A stretch of 64,000 bases of DNA from JBFLYH01 sp964630235 (lineage in GTDB: Bacteria; Oederibacteriota; JAAXVQ01; JAUVAV01): the NCBI GenBank assembly GCA_964630235.1, contig CAZVUO010000002.1, positions 186,001-250,000 of the forward strand, read 5' to 3'. The notes beneath the pieces are model-generated. The model saw nothing but the letters and a program-made list of their open reading frames with translations, did no database searches and was not told the DNA's origin. Position 1 is the first letter of the stretch. Every line of letters begins with the position of its first letter. Both the position numbers and the translations under genes were made by a program. Shown in pieces: positions 1 to 9,900 of the stretch.

Positions 1-533
1 AAAGTCGTGGATCCGTAGTCCCGGCCGCGGAACTTGCGGCAGCCGGCCCACTGCTCGGGCGCGGCCCATTTGCGGTCGTGCTGCAGCACGGCCACGCCGT
101 TGGGGGCGAGCAGCCCGGCCAGGCTCTGCTCGCGGGTCCAGCGTTCGGTTTCGGAAATCCGGTAGGGCGGGTCGAGAAAAACCACCTGGAATTTTCCAGG
201 CCGCTGGCTCAAGCGCCGGACGACCGCGACCGCTTCACCCGCGATCACTTCCGTGCGCTTCCCTTCCGGGTCCAGGTGTTCCACGTTGGCGCGGAGCACG
301 CGGCCGATGCGGCTGTCGCTTTCCACGAACACCACGCGGCTGCAGCCCCGGCTCAAGGCTTCGAGGCCGATGGTGCCGACACCGGCGTAGAGATCGAGAA
401 AATGGGCGGAGAACAGCCGGGGCGCCAGGATGTTGAACAGCGCCTCGCGCACCCGGCTCAGCGTGGGCCGCGTGTGGCTGCCTGCCGGGCTTTTCAGGCG
501 CCGGCCGTAAAATTCACCAGCAAGGATGCGCAT
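1..533 (-). CDS. rsmD: 16S rRNA (guanine-N2)-methyltransferase RsmD, C-terminus cut by window edge
   Basis: Read by translating the minus strand from the ATG at 533 down to base 1; no stop is reached, so about 177 residues are visible and the end lies outside the window. The protein begins MRILAGEFYGRRLKSP, typical of RsmD, then has the SAM-binding motif I (LDLYAGVGTIGLEALSRG, around residues 46-63) and the DPPY motif near residue 135 that marks N-methyltransferases acting on guanine or adenine. RsmD methylates G966 of 16S rRNA (E. coli numbering) in the 30S subunit. The start follows directly on the family N-terminus. It is transcribed away from the response regulator gene, 29 bases upstream on the same strand, so the two may share a transcript. 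Confidence 0.93.
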   Translation of the reverse strand, partial: MRILAGEFYGRRLKSPAGSHTRPTLSRVREALFNILAPRLFSAHFLDLYAGVGTIGLEALSRGCSRVVFVESDSRIGRVLRANVEHLDPEGKRTEVIAGEAVAVVRRLSQRPGKFQVVFLDPPYRISETERWTREQSLAGLLAPNGVAVLQHDRKWAAPEQWAGCRKFRGRDYGSTT

Positions 534-562
534 GGGTGGGAGACAGCAAAAGGCCGGCCGCT

Positions 563-952
563 TTAGGCGGGCAGGAACCGCTTGACGCTCTGGCGCAGTT
601 TGTTCAAGTCGAAAGGTTTGACAATATAATCGTCGGCCTTGACCTTGAAGCCTTCCTCGATCTCCCGCTTCTGGCCAAAAGCGGTCAGCATGACGACCGG
701 GATTTTCATGGTTTTGGCTTCGCTTTTCAGGCGGCGGCAGATTTCATAGCCGTTCAGTTTGGGCAGCATGATGTCCAGCAGGATGAGGTCGGGGTTGGCG
801 GTCAGGGCCATGTGCAGCCCTTCTTCCCCTTCCATGGCTTTGAGCAGGTCGTAATGATCTTCGGTGGACTTGAGGGTTTCCGTGACCAATTCCATAATGT
901 CGGGTTCGTCTTCGATAATCAGGATTTTGTATGCTCTGGAAGAACCGCTCAT
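563..952 (-). CDS. Stand-alone response-regulator receiver domain (CheY-like)
   Basis: A 129-residue protein consisting only of a receiver domain. The acidic pair is at E14-D15, the phospho-acceptor is D60 (LLLDIML), the switch threonine is T90 (VVMLTA) and the conserved lysine is K112 (IVKPF). There is no output domain, so it probably works by protein-protein contact, like CheY or DivK. No histidine kinase gene is adjacent; the only kinase-like ATPase in the window is inside the giant gene. A strong sigma70-type promoter (978-1006) and a GGAGG ribosome-binding site precede the ATG, so it is probably transcribed independently of the DUF1538-PII operon behind it, possibly with rsmD following. 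Confidence 0.92.
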   Translation of the reverse strand: MSGSSRAYKILIIEDEPDIMELVTETLKSTEDHYDLLKAMEGEEGLHMALTANPDLILLDIMLPKLNGYEICRRLKSEAKTMKIPVVMLTAFGQKREIEEGFKVKADDYIVKPFDLNKLRQSVKRFLPA

Positions 953-977
953 GCCTCACGCCCTCCTCGAGGGTTAT

Positions 978-1006
978 ATTATATGAAGCAAGTCCGCCGC
1001 TGGCAA
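978..1006 (-). promoter_or_regulatory. Sigma70-type promoter of the receiver-domain gene
   Basis: On the minus strand a -35 box TTGCCA (1006-1001), a 17-base spacer and a perfect -10 box TATAAT (983-978) lie about 20 bases before the ribosome-binding site of the receiver gene. It sits between the stop of the second PII-like gene (1033) and the start at 952. Confidence 0.75.
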
Positions 1007-1032
1007 GTCTATTTTCTCCCGGCGCAGACAGC

Positions 1033-1368
1033 TCAATCGGGTTTTTCTTCCACGACCTCGGGCAGACGGTAGTCCGTGCGCCGCGCCACTTTGGCCATGG
1101 TGAGGAACGCGCCGTAGGGACGGTCCACGTCCGCCGCGCCGCAGATCAGGTCGAAGACCCGGTCCGCGCGGCTTGCCGGAACCAGCACGGTCAGCACGTC
1201 TTTCTCGAACACCAAGGGTTCCGGATCGCCGACCGAGGACCCGCGGGCGCGGCACATGACCGCCGTGTTGATCCCGGCCCGGCGCAGGGCCCGCAGGACT
1301 TTTCCGCTGGCGCCGCGGTACAGCACGGCCGTGATCTGCCGGCTGTCTTCCCGGCGGGTCCGCTTCAC
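1033..1368 (-). CDS. PII-like signalling protein, second copy
   Basis: 111 residues; start codon is GTG, overlapping the stop of the preceding PII-like gene by four bases (GTGA), so translation is probably coupled. The sequence has an alternating beta-alpha-beta pattern (ITAVLYRG, LTVLVPASRADRVFDLICG) like the other PII-like protein of this operon, but is more diverged and keeps no recognisable uridylylation tyrosine in a T-loop. It is the last gene of a DUF1538-PII-PII operon, an arrangement known from other bacteria. By analogy with GlnK-AmtB it may bind the membrane protein in response to a nucleotide or metal signal; that is inference. The family call rests on position and fold pattern more than on a sharp motif. 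Confidence 0.7.
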   Translation of the reverse strand: MKRTRREDSRQITAVLYRGASGKVLRALRRAGINTAVMCRARGSSVGDPEPLVFEKDVLTVLVPASRADRVFDLICGAADVDRPYGAFLTMAKVARRTDYRLPEVVEEKPD

Positions 1369-1742
1369 GGCCGGCCTCCCCGCTCCCCCGCGAGGGCCTT
1401 GAGCACTTCCCGGGGGATGAAGGTGGCGGCTTTTTCGAGCGGTGTGAGGTACATGAAGCCCATGCCCGGCGTGTCCAGCTTGCCGGCCACGTACATGCGC
1501 TCAAAGACAAGGTCCGCCTGGTCCGTGGACACGACCACCTGGATGACTTCCTTTTCCACTTCCACCGTGATGCCCAGCACGCCCAGGCGTTCCCGCACGC
1601 CCGTGCCCCGGCCGTAGAAGATGGTCGCGCCCTGGGCGCCGGCCTCGCGCGCGGCTTGCACGATGGCGTCGGCCGCTCCGCGCTGCACGATGCAGGTGAT
1701 CAGGGCCACGTCGGTCAAAACGGTCATTTTACGCTGGGTCAT
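1365..1742 (-). CDS. P-II family nitrogen-regulator-like protein
   Basis: The start chosen is the ATG at 1742 (MTQRKMTVLTDVALITC), giving 125 residues, because it overlaps the DUF1538 stop codon in an ATGA; a longer frame reaching 1799 would run inside that gene. The protein shows the PII ferredoxin-like pattern with the segment EAGAQGATIFYGRGTG leading into a short T-loop, then EVEKEVIQVVVSTDQADLVFE. The classic GlnB T-loop with its tyrosine is not present, so it belongs to the PII-like proteins that accompany DUF1538 rather than to GlnB/GlnK. It probably senses a small ligand and controls the membrane partner encoded just upstream. Confidence 0.82.
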   Translation of the reverse strand: MTQRKMTVLTDVALITCIVQRGAADAIVQAAREAGAQGATIFYGRGTGVRERLGVLGITVEVEKEVIQVVVSTDQADLVFERMYVAGKLDTPGMGFMYLTPLEKAATFIPREVLKALAGERGGRP

Positions 1743-3499
1743 GCGGACATCCCCTCTTTCTCGAGGACTGCGGCAGGCCGCGAACGGCGGGCGCGCCACT
1801 GGACGTAAAGGCCGAAGGCGAGCACGGACAGGATCGGGAAGACCGAGGCGGCGGCCAGCACGCCAAAGCCCTCGGTCACGCCCAGGGCCCGGCCGAACCC
1901 CAGTCCCATGGCCAGCACCAGCGGCACGGTCACCGGGCCGGTCGTGACGCCCGCGCTGTCCCAGGCCACGTTGACGTAAGCCTCGGACGAAAATACGGTC
2001 AGGACCAGGGCCAGGGCGTAGGCTGAAAACAAGATCAGCGTCAGGTTCAGGTCAAAAATCAGCTTCAGCACGCCCACGGTTATGCCGCAGGCCACGCCCA
2101 GGGCGACCGCGTACATGAGCAGGGATTTCTTGAACGCCCCGCTGGTGAGGTTTTCCACGGTCAGACCCAGAGCGTTGAGCGCCGGTTCGGCCAGGGTCGC
2201 GCCGAAGCCCAGGACCCACGCGAACAGGCAGGCCAGGATCACGCCCGCGAAAAAGCCGAAGAGCGGCGAACCGCCGATGGCCGCAATGCGGGTAAAGGCG
2301 CCGGGGATGAGCCCGCCGGACTGGCCGCCCAGTTTGGACAGGCCGTACGTCAGCCCGAGATTGAACAGGATCATGCCGATCACGGCCAGGCAGAGGCCGT
2401 AAAAAATGAAGCGGCCCTGGGCCAGGCGCGCGCGCACGACCAGGCGCAGGACGATGAACAAAAAGAGAATGAGGGGCACGATGGCGCGCAGGCCGGTGAC
2501 GATCTCCACGCCGGGCGTGGCTTCGAACCAGCGCGCGCCGGGCGCGGCGGCCGCGGTTACGGGCCGGGCGGCGGCCAGCAGGGCCGGCAGGTCTGCCGGC
2601 GGCAGGATCTGCACGGCCGTCATGCCGAGGAACAGGACGCCGAGGACGGGAAAGAGCGAGGCCAGGGTCACAATCCCGAACCCGGACAGGGAATCCGTGC
2701 CGCGGGACACGGCCGCGGCCACGCCGATGCCCAGGGCAAGCACCAGCGGCACGGTGACCGGGCCCGTGGTCACGGCGCCGCAATCCCAGGCCAGACCCAC
2801 CACCGCGCGCAAGTGCGGGTGCAATTGGCACCAGGCCGTGACCGCCAGGAGCGGCGCGAGGGTGAGATAAATGATCGGCTTCAGGCTCCAGCCGCGGATA
2901 AAACGCAGGGTGCCGACGACCGCGGCCAGGCCCACGCCGGCTCCCACCACCAGCACCAGCCAGATGGACCAGCGGTTCAAGAGCAGATAGAGATAAGGCG
3001 CTTTGGCCGGATCCACGATCGAGCCCGCCACTTGGAGCGCGCCGATGGCCGGTTCGGCAAAGGTCACGCCCACGCCCAGGAGAAATGTGATGCCGAGCAC
3101 CACGAACAACCCGGCCCGGCGCGGCAGGGTGTTGCCGAGTGTTTCGCCGAATGGCATGAGCCCGAGTTTGAGCCCTTCCATGAACAGCATGAGCCCCAGC
3201 ATGACCGCGAAGAGCCCCGCGGAGATCACCGCGGCGTCGGCCACGGTCTGCCGCAGGACCAGCCACTGGAACAGGGCGAGGTACACCGCCAGGGGAAAAA
3301 CCGCCTTGAACTGTTCGCTGAAGCGCGAGCTGAGATAGGGGGCCAGGAGACGGTAGATGTCCATGGACCGCAGGGCCAGTCCGCGGGACCGCGCCGCGGC
3401 CTCGGCGCTGTTTTTAGGCGCCAGCCGGTTGTAACTGACCCGGGTGCTTTGAAGGTTGATGATCCGGAGGTAATCGCCGAAGCGGATGGGTTTGGGCAT
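1739..3499 (-). CDS. DUF1538 family membrane protein (two tandem DUF1538 domains)
   Basis: 586 residues with many hydrophobic helices and an internal duplication: AWDCGAVTTGPVTVPLVLAL in the first half recurs as AWDSAGVTTGPVTVPLVLAM in the second, and GVTFAEPAIGAL recurs as GATLAEPALNAL. This is the DUF1538 signature; many family members have one such domain per chain and here both are fused. A halophile two-gene DUF1538 pair (UmpAB) has been reported to exchange cations for protons, so an ion-transport role is plausible but not shown here. Two PII-like genes follow with four-base overlaps, which argues for regulated transport. The N-terminal stretch of about 45 residues before the first domain is hydrophilic and probably cytoplasmic. 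Confidence 0.85.
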   Translation of the reverse strand: MPKPIRFGDYLRIINLQSTRVSYNRLAPKNSAEAAARSRGLALRSMDIYRLLAPYLSSRFSEQFKAVFPLAVYLALFQWLVLRQTVADAAVISAGLFAVMLGLMLFMEGLKLGLMPFGETLGNTLPRRAGLFVVLGITFLLGVGVTFAEPAIGALQVAGSIVDPAKAPYLYLLLNRWSIWLVLVVGAGVGLAAVVGTLRFIRGWSLKPIIYLTLAPLLAVTAWCQLHPHLRAVVGLAWDCGAVTTGPVTVPLVLALGIGVAAAVSRGTDSLSGFGIVTLASLFPVLGVLFLGMTAVQILPPADLPALLAAARPVTAAAAPGARWFEATPGVEIVTGLRAIVPLILFLFIVLRLVVRARLAQGRFIFYGLCLAVIGMILFNLGLTYGLSKLGGQSGGLIPGAFTRIAAIGGSPLFGFFAGVILACLFAWVLGFGATLAEPALNALGLTVENLTSGAFKKSLLMYAVALGVACGITVGVLKLIFDLNLTLILFSAYALALVLTVFSSEAYVNVAWDSAGVTTGPVTVPLVLAMGLGFGRALGVTEGFGVLAAASVFPILSVLAFGLYVQWRARRSRPAAVLEKEGMSA

Positions 3500-3508
3500 G
3501 ACCGCTCA

Positions 3509-3537
3509 AAAATACCTTAAAAAAAATTCTCTGGCAA
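3509..3537 (-). promoter_or_regulatory. Candidate promoter of the DUF1538-PII operon
   Basis: Minus-strand TTGCCA (3537-3532), 17-base spacer and TATTTT (3514-3509). The predicted transcript start would fall only a few bases before the ATG at 3499, so either the leader is nearly absent or the true start codon lies further inside the gene. Confidence 0.4.
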
Positions 3538-3768
3538 GGCTTTTTCCAGGGCCACGTTGGCGTCAGAGTCGTTTCGGACCCACTCTCATCTGGGTTGCGT
3601 TTAAGAAAGCCAGTGGAGTGGTCCCCCGGACTAAAGTTCCCCGCAAGGGGGACCATGGGCCGGGGCTCCCTCCCTCCGCAATAAAATCCCGCAAATCATC
3701 TCCCCGGCCGAAGGTCCCTTCGGGAGCTGAAGCCCGGGGATTCATGCGGAGGGATTGATTCTAAAAAT

Positions 3769-3871
3769 CCCCTCCCTCGATGGGAGGGGATGAAGGGGAG
3801 GGTGAGGAGTGTCCCTGTATCAGCATTCACACCCCCTCCCCTAACCCCTCCCCCCACGATCTGGGGAGGGG
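3769..3871. repeat. Palindromic C/G-tract repeats between the DUF1538 operon and the giant gene
   Basis: Two hairpin-forming units: an 8-bp stem with arms at 3769-3776 and 3782-3789 (CCCTCCC type) and a 9-bp stem with arms at 3845-3853 and 3863-3871. They belong to the same family as copies near 36.5, 43.0 and 48.3 kb. The whole gap 3500-3927 holds no credible gene; it lies downstream of the giant gene's stop and upstream of the DUF1538 gene. Confidence 0.75.
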
Positions 3872-3927
3872 CATCACAACCATGAAAAGGCCCCGTTTCG
3901 CGCGCTGTCAACAAGGAGAACGATTGT

Positions 3928-6900
3928 TTACGCCGCCTGGCCGGGCGCGAAGCGCAAGCGCGGCCTGCGCAACGGACGGTCCAGGTCCAGGGTCTTAAGG
4001 AACGGCCAGGTTTCCAGCAAGCGCTGCGCGCGGCCGGCCAGTCCTGGCCGGCTCAGCAGGGCGCTCGGCAGGCGAATCTGCCGGGTGCGTTCCCCCTGCC
4101 GCCAGACCGCCAGGGCCGTGCTGGGGATCGCCGCGAGCCTCAAGAGCAGTTCCGAAGCGTACGCGAGCTCGATCAGGCGCTGGTCCGGGTCAGGCACGGC
4201 CTGCAGCCAGTCGAGCAACGTTCGGGCCAAAGCCGTTTCCCGGACCGCATCGGGATTCCGCGCCCACGCCTGATACGCCGCGTTGAGCAGACTGCCAGGC
4301 TGGTCCCAGACCCGGGCCAGTTCTGATTGTTCAGCCAGCCGGGGCTGGAAGCGCCGGACCCCATCCTGTCCCAGGCGCAGGTACAGGCCGGGATTCGCCA
4401 GCAGCAGACGCTGGCCGACGGCCGCGAGCCAGCGCGGTTGGGCGGCGGTTAAATGGTAGAACGCGCTGACAGCCGCTCCGGACCACGCGCGGCCAGGAGC
4501 CTGGCCGTAGAACTCGGCGCTGCGGTAGCGCAGAATGTGGCGCACGGTCTCCGCGGCCAGCGCGGCGCGCACTCTGGCCCATTGGCCGGCCCCGGCCGGG
4601 GCGCCCAGCTCGTTGAGCAGGGACTGGCTGAGGTCCAGGCGCGCGGTCTGTCCTGTTTCGGGCTCCTGATAGCGGCCCACGGCCAGCTCCCGCCAGCCCG
4701 CCGGACGGTTCAGGGCTTCAGTAGCCAGCTGCCGGGGACGGAAGGTGACGGATTCCCACTGGTCGCGCGGGAAGTAGCGGCGCTTCAGCAGGTCCAGACG
4801 CTCCTCGGCCAGGCCGGCCTCGGTTGAAACCGGTGGAGCTATCCGGGCCACGGCCCAGCGGCCTGCGTGCAGCAGGAGTATCCAGAGCAGGCGCGGTCCG
4901 CGCCAGCCTTGGAGCAGGCGGCTGCCCCGGTCCAGCAGGGGCCGGTTGACAGGCGCCTCGACTGTTCCTTGGCGCGCCAAACGCGGAGCCAGGGTTCCGC
5001 CGTCTGCCCGCGACGCCAGGAACTGGCGGAAGATCAGGGCCACCGGCCGCTGGGAAGGCAGGAACCTCCCCACGAACCCAAACCGAGCACCCGCGGCTTC
5101 CAGCTCGGCCAGTCCGGCTTCGCCGGGGTGCAGCTGTTCGAGATAGGTATTGCGGACCGGCTCGGTGGGCACGGAATCCCAGCGGTCGGCGAGGACATAT
5201 CCGTTCCGTTTCAAGTATTGCTGCACCACGACGCCCGCGAGCCAGCTCAGCCGCGCCGCCGGCTGGCTGGGGCGCGGATCCTGGTATTGCCCGGTCTTGA
5301 GGACCAGGAAATCATAGGGGCCCAGCCGGTTCAGAGTCTGGTCGTAAGACCCCACGTCCTCGAGGCTGTCCGCCTGCAGATACGTGACGCGGCGGGAACG
5401 GCCGCCCCATTCGAACCGGACCGTGCGCAGGCGCGGATCGGTTTTGCTCCGGGTCGGTTCGCCGATGCGCGTGGCGCCCAGGAGTTCGAGCTCCATTTTC
5501 AGGAACGGCCACACGCCCGCGCGCTGCACCAGGGACCTGGGCAGTCCCAGGATTTTGCCCTGCGTTTGCTTGAAGCGCAGATAATACGCCTGGCTGGAGC
5601 GCAGGGCCGCGGCTGACAGGGGTTTGCCCTCCGGCTGCCAGGGCAGATCGTCCACCAGCAGGAGGTCGTCGGCCTGGGTGGCGTTCAGCAGGGTGGCCAG
5701 GTCCGCGAAGGGGCGCAGGCTAAGGAGCCGCATGCGCTGGCGGCGCTGGTGCTCCGGGTTCACCAACTGGGCGATGGCGCGCAGGTACTCCAGGTTGAGC
5801 CGGCCGCCCACCAGCCGGGAGGCCGGGGTCTCGGTCCGGCTCGCGTACAGGAGGGACGCGTTCAGGGCGTCGCGCGGCATGACGGTATAGGCCGTTTCCT
5901 GCGGACCGACCACCTGCACCAGATAGGCGTCCGCCCCGGCGGTACTCAGCACGGTGGCGTTGGCCACGTCCATGCGCCACATGAGCTGCAGTTGGTCCTG
6001 GGGCAGGAGCCGCTGCTCGCCCGATTTGACCTCGCGGGTCAGATCCACGGGCGCGAGGGGCGTGGGCAGGGTCTCCCGGCCAAGGAGCGGTTCCGCGGCC
6101 GACCAGCCGCTGTGAAAGATGCGCTTGGGCGATTCCCGGATGGAGCGCCGCTGGAACGCGCGCAGCCGGAAGTATAGATAGTGCACCACTTCCAGCATGG
6201 GCATGCCGTTGATCTCTTCCAGCAGTCCGGCGCCGAAGCGGGACAGCCGCCGGTAGTCCGCCGTGCCCGGGGCCGCGCCGAACAATTCCGGCACCAGTTC
6301 CCCGAGCGCGCGGCTGAGCTCCTGCTGGTTGTCGAGCATGGTGCCGTCGTAATCAAAAACCACGGCCTTGACATTGCGGAGGGTGACCCGCTGGTTGGTC
6401 TGGGCATCGTAGAAACGCAGGGCGCGCTCACGCGGGCCCCACTGGAAAGCAGTGTAGTCCGAGATCAGGTGGTCCGCGCCGTAGGCAGTCAGCTCGCTGT
6501 CCTCCAGGTCGGGCGCGCGGCCGATGGCCACGGTGCCAGGCACCATCTTGGCCGCGCTCATGTCCAGTCCGCCGTCGCCGATCATGACCACCACGCCCGG
6601 ATCGCCGGACACGGCGTGGGCGCGCCGCAGGGTGTCGGTCTTGGCGTAGCGCGCGCCGAAGACGCGGCCTTCGAAGAGCGTCTGCAGGCCGCGCTGCTTG
6701 AGCTCCCGCCAGGTGCGCCCTTCGGCCGAACCGGTGGCGATGAACAGCGGAAGGCCCGAAGCCTGGAATTCGGACAGCAGGCGCTCCAGGCCCGGCGTGA
6801 GCGGCCGCAGTTCGCCGCGCGGATACAGGGCGCGCCAGGCTTTGCTCCGCGCCACCCGCAAGGAGAACCAGAAGACCGCCAGCGGCTGGGCCAGCTCCCG

Positions 6901-9900
6901 GAGGAAGTAAACCAGCGGCAGAACGGGGTTGAGGTAGACCGCGCGGTCGCGCCAGCCGGCCAGGCGCATGTGCTCCTGGGCCTGAACGGTGACCAGAATG
7001 GACATGCGCAGGGCCTGGTTCACGGCTTGCAGGACAGCCAGGTAGGCGCGTTCCAGTCCGTTCCGGCCCAGGCTCCAGTCAATGTCCTGCACCAGCCAGC
7101 GGGCGATGTAAACCCTGCCCCTGAGGGTTTCGGCGAAGCGCCGGTCCACCTGGTCAATGGCGGAAAAATCCACGGGCGCGTCGAACGCCAGGCGGATCAG
7201 CCGCATGACCATGTGGTTGTCCTGGCGGAAGCGCGCTGGGACCGTCCGGTGGACAAACTGGGCGAAGAACCAGTTGGCCAGGCCCGGCAGGGCGCGGCTG
7301 CCATACACCAGCGCGCCGAAACCGAACAGGCCGAACCAGAGCTGGCCGAACCAGGCGGCGGTCAGGGGCGAAAGCGCCGCCAGACCCAGGGCTACCATCG
7401 CGGCCCAGCCCGCGAAGGCCAGCACATTGACCGCCAGGTCGAAGCGCTGCCCCTCCCCGGGGCTGGGCTCCTCGTCCGTGCTTCTCCGGGACAAGGTTTC
7501 CGTGTCCACGGCGACCGCCTGGCTCAAGGCATCGCTGGCCGCCTGCCGGACCGCGGGATGGTAATCGCTTAACCCCTCCATGATCAGCCGTTTGATCACG
7601 CTATGGGTGCCCTGGGTACCCGGCGGGAACGCGGCGTACATCGCGCCCAAGGTGCGGTACAGTTGGCTGCGCAACGGCGTGCTGGTCTCTTCCCGCAGGC
7701 CCCGCATAATGACCTGCAGCCCGTCCAAGCCCAACATGCCCAGGCCCTGGGCCGCGGCCAACCGCGCCAGCTGGTGCTGGCCGGGGTCGCGGAGGTCCGC
7801 GGCCATGGCTTCGGCAGGTGTCAGCGCGCCCGGCCGGCGCTCCAGAATGAAAACCGCGGCTTCGACTATACCGGCGATGTTCTCGCTCTGCTTCCCTACG
7901 CCGCGGATGCGGTAGCCGAGCTCGTACACCAGCTGGAAGAAACGCGGACTGCGGACCCAGTACGGCATCACGAGCCGGCCGTTGGGTTTGAGATGGGCGT
8001 CAGCTTGCCGCAGGAATTCGGCGATCACCACGAGCCCGGGGTCCTTGACCGCCTGTTCGGCCAGGGTGGCGGCCGGCCGGTCAATCATGGGCGGGTTGAA
8101 GTAGATCTGGTCGAAGTACCCCAGGAACTCGCCCGACGCGGCGCTGAACAGGTTCCCGGCCAGGGCCCGCACGCGGTCCGCCACGCCCAGGCGGCGCGCC
8201 ACCTCGGTGGCATTGGCCGCGGCCATGGGGTTCAGGTCCACGGCCACCACTTCCGACGCGCCCTGCCGGGCGGCCAGGGCCGAGACCACGCCCATGCCGC
8301 AGCCCATTTCGCACACGCGCTCGCCGGGCTTGATGTCCACGCTTTCGATCAGGGCCGTGCTGGAGGGTCCCAGGGCCGTGAACACGGAATGGTAAGTGGG
8401 CAGGCGCTGGCCCGCGGCGGGCACTTCCGACCACTCGGCCAAACTGAAAGGCGCCGCGGGTTTGGGCCCGATCTGCCGCAGGAGGGGCGCGAGCCGGGTT
8501 TCCAGAGCCGCGTACGCTTCAGCCGGTTCCTGCTGGGCTTCGGTCATCAGGCCCACATGGTATTCAGGCGCGCCTTCGGCTTCGATCACCACGGCCTGGG
8601 GACGGCCGTCCAGGGCCAGCAGGTGCAGGGTCACGGCGCCGGCCATGGGCCAGGAAAACAGCGACCTGAAACTTTCCAGCTGTTCCGCGGGCACGGACCA
8701 GGACAGCCGCCGGGGGCCAAGTCCGAGAGCAGCCGGCGCGGCTTCCACGCCCGCCACCTGGAGGAAGGGCTGCCAGTCCGCGAGAGCGGCAGACGCGGCT
8801 TCGGCATCCGCCGACGCAGACGCGGGGGTCTCGCCGAACGGCAGAGTGAGCTGGCGGTATTCGCGCGCCTGGACCTGACGCGCCTCCAGCTGCGCCCGCA
8901 GGCGCCGCTGGTAGGTTAAAGCCCGGTCCTGGCCCGCCAGCCCGGCGGTTCCGGGCGCGGCCGGGGTGAACCGGGCTTTCACGATCGTGCCTAGGCCGCG
9001 GCGCGAGTCGAATGTGAGCGTGATGCCAAAGAGGTCCATCAAACGCCGGACACTGAACAGGCCCAATCCCTGGCCTTGGCCTTCGGTGACGCCGCGTTCG
9101 AAGAGTTGCTCTCCCTGCCCCGGCTCCAGCCCATCGCCTTGATCGTCCACCTCCAGGCCGTCGGCCGTGAAGCGCACGCGGACCGCGGGCTGTTGCAGGA
9201 ACGCCTCGCGCTCCTGCGGAGGCATGGCTTCCAGTCTGCGGTTGACCGCGCGCTGGGCGTTGGTGATGAGGTTCTTCAGCAGCCTAAGCAGCAGACGGCC
9301 GGCGTCGCCCTGGACCCAGTGCGGCTGGCTGAAGAAATCGCGGCCCGGTTCGACCAGGTCCACGGGCACCGCATGCTGAATTTTCTTGTCTTCCAGGTGA
9401 GCGCGGAAGCGGTCGGCCAGCAGGTACACCACGCGCAGGTCGGTGACCGGCGCGCCTTCGGACAGGGAGAATACTTCGGCGGGCGAAATGTTCTCCTGAA
9501 GCAGCAGCAGATGCAACTGCAGGTTGCCGAGCCAGTCCGCGCCGCCCGCCAGATCCGGCTGCTGTGCCTTCGGCAAGCGGGAAACCGCCCTGGCAAAATC
9601 CGCATAGGCGGCGGCCACCTGTTGCACACTGTCCGCCAGCAGCAGGTACCCGCCGGCGAGCAGGGACTGACGCAGGGCTTCCCGCTCGGCCTGCTGCGGT
9701 TCGGGAGCGGCGAGAAATTCCCGCGCGCGGACGGCCATGGCCGCGTGCGCGGGGTCGCCCTGTTTCCCGGCTTCCAAGGCCCAAGCCGCGAGACTGGTCC
9801 GGAAAACCTCCGGGTCGTCCTGCCTGGCCAATTCCACCAGTTTGATCAGATCCTCATTCCAGGACCTGAACATCTGGTCCAGGGTTTCGCGCACCCGCGT

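Noticed and set aside
2052..3266. Minus-strand 404-codon frame inside the DUF1538 gene
   Set aside because: A shifted frame of the membrane protein gene, Arg/Gly/Pro rich and without hydrophobic or enzymatic patterns.
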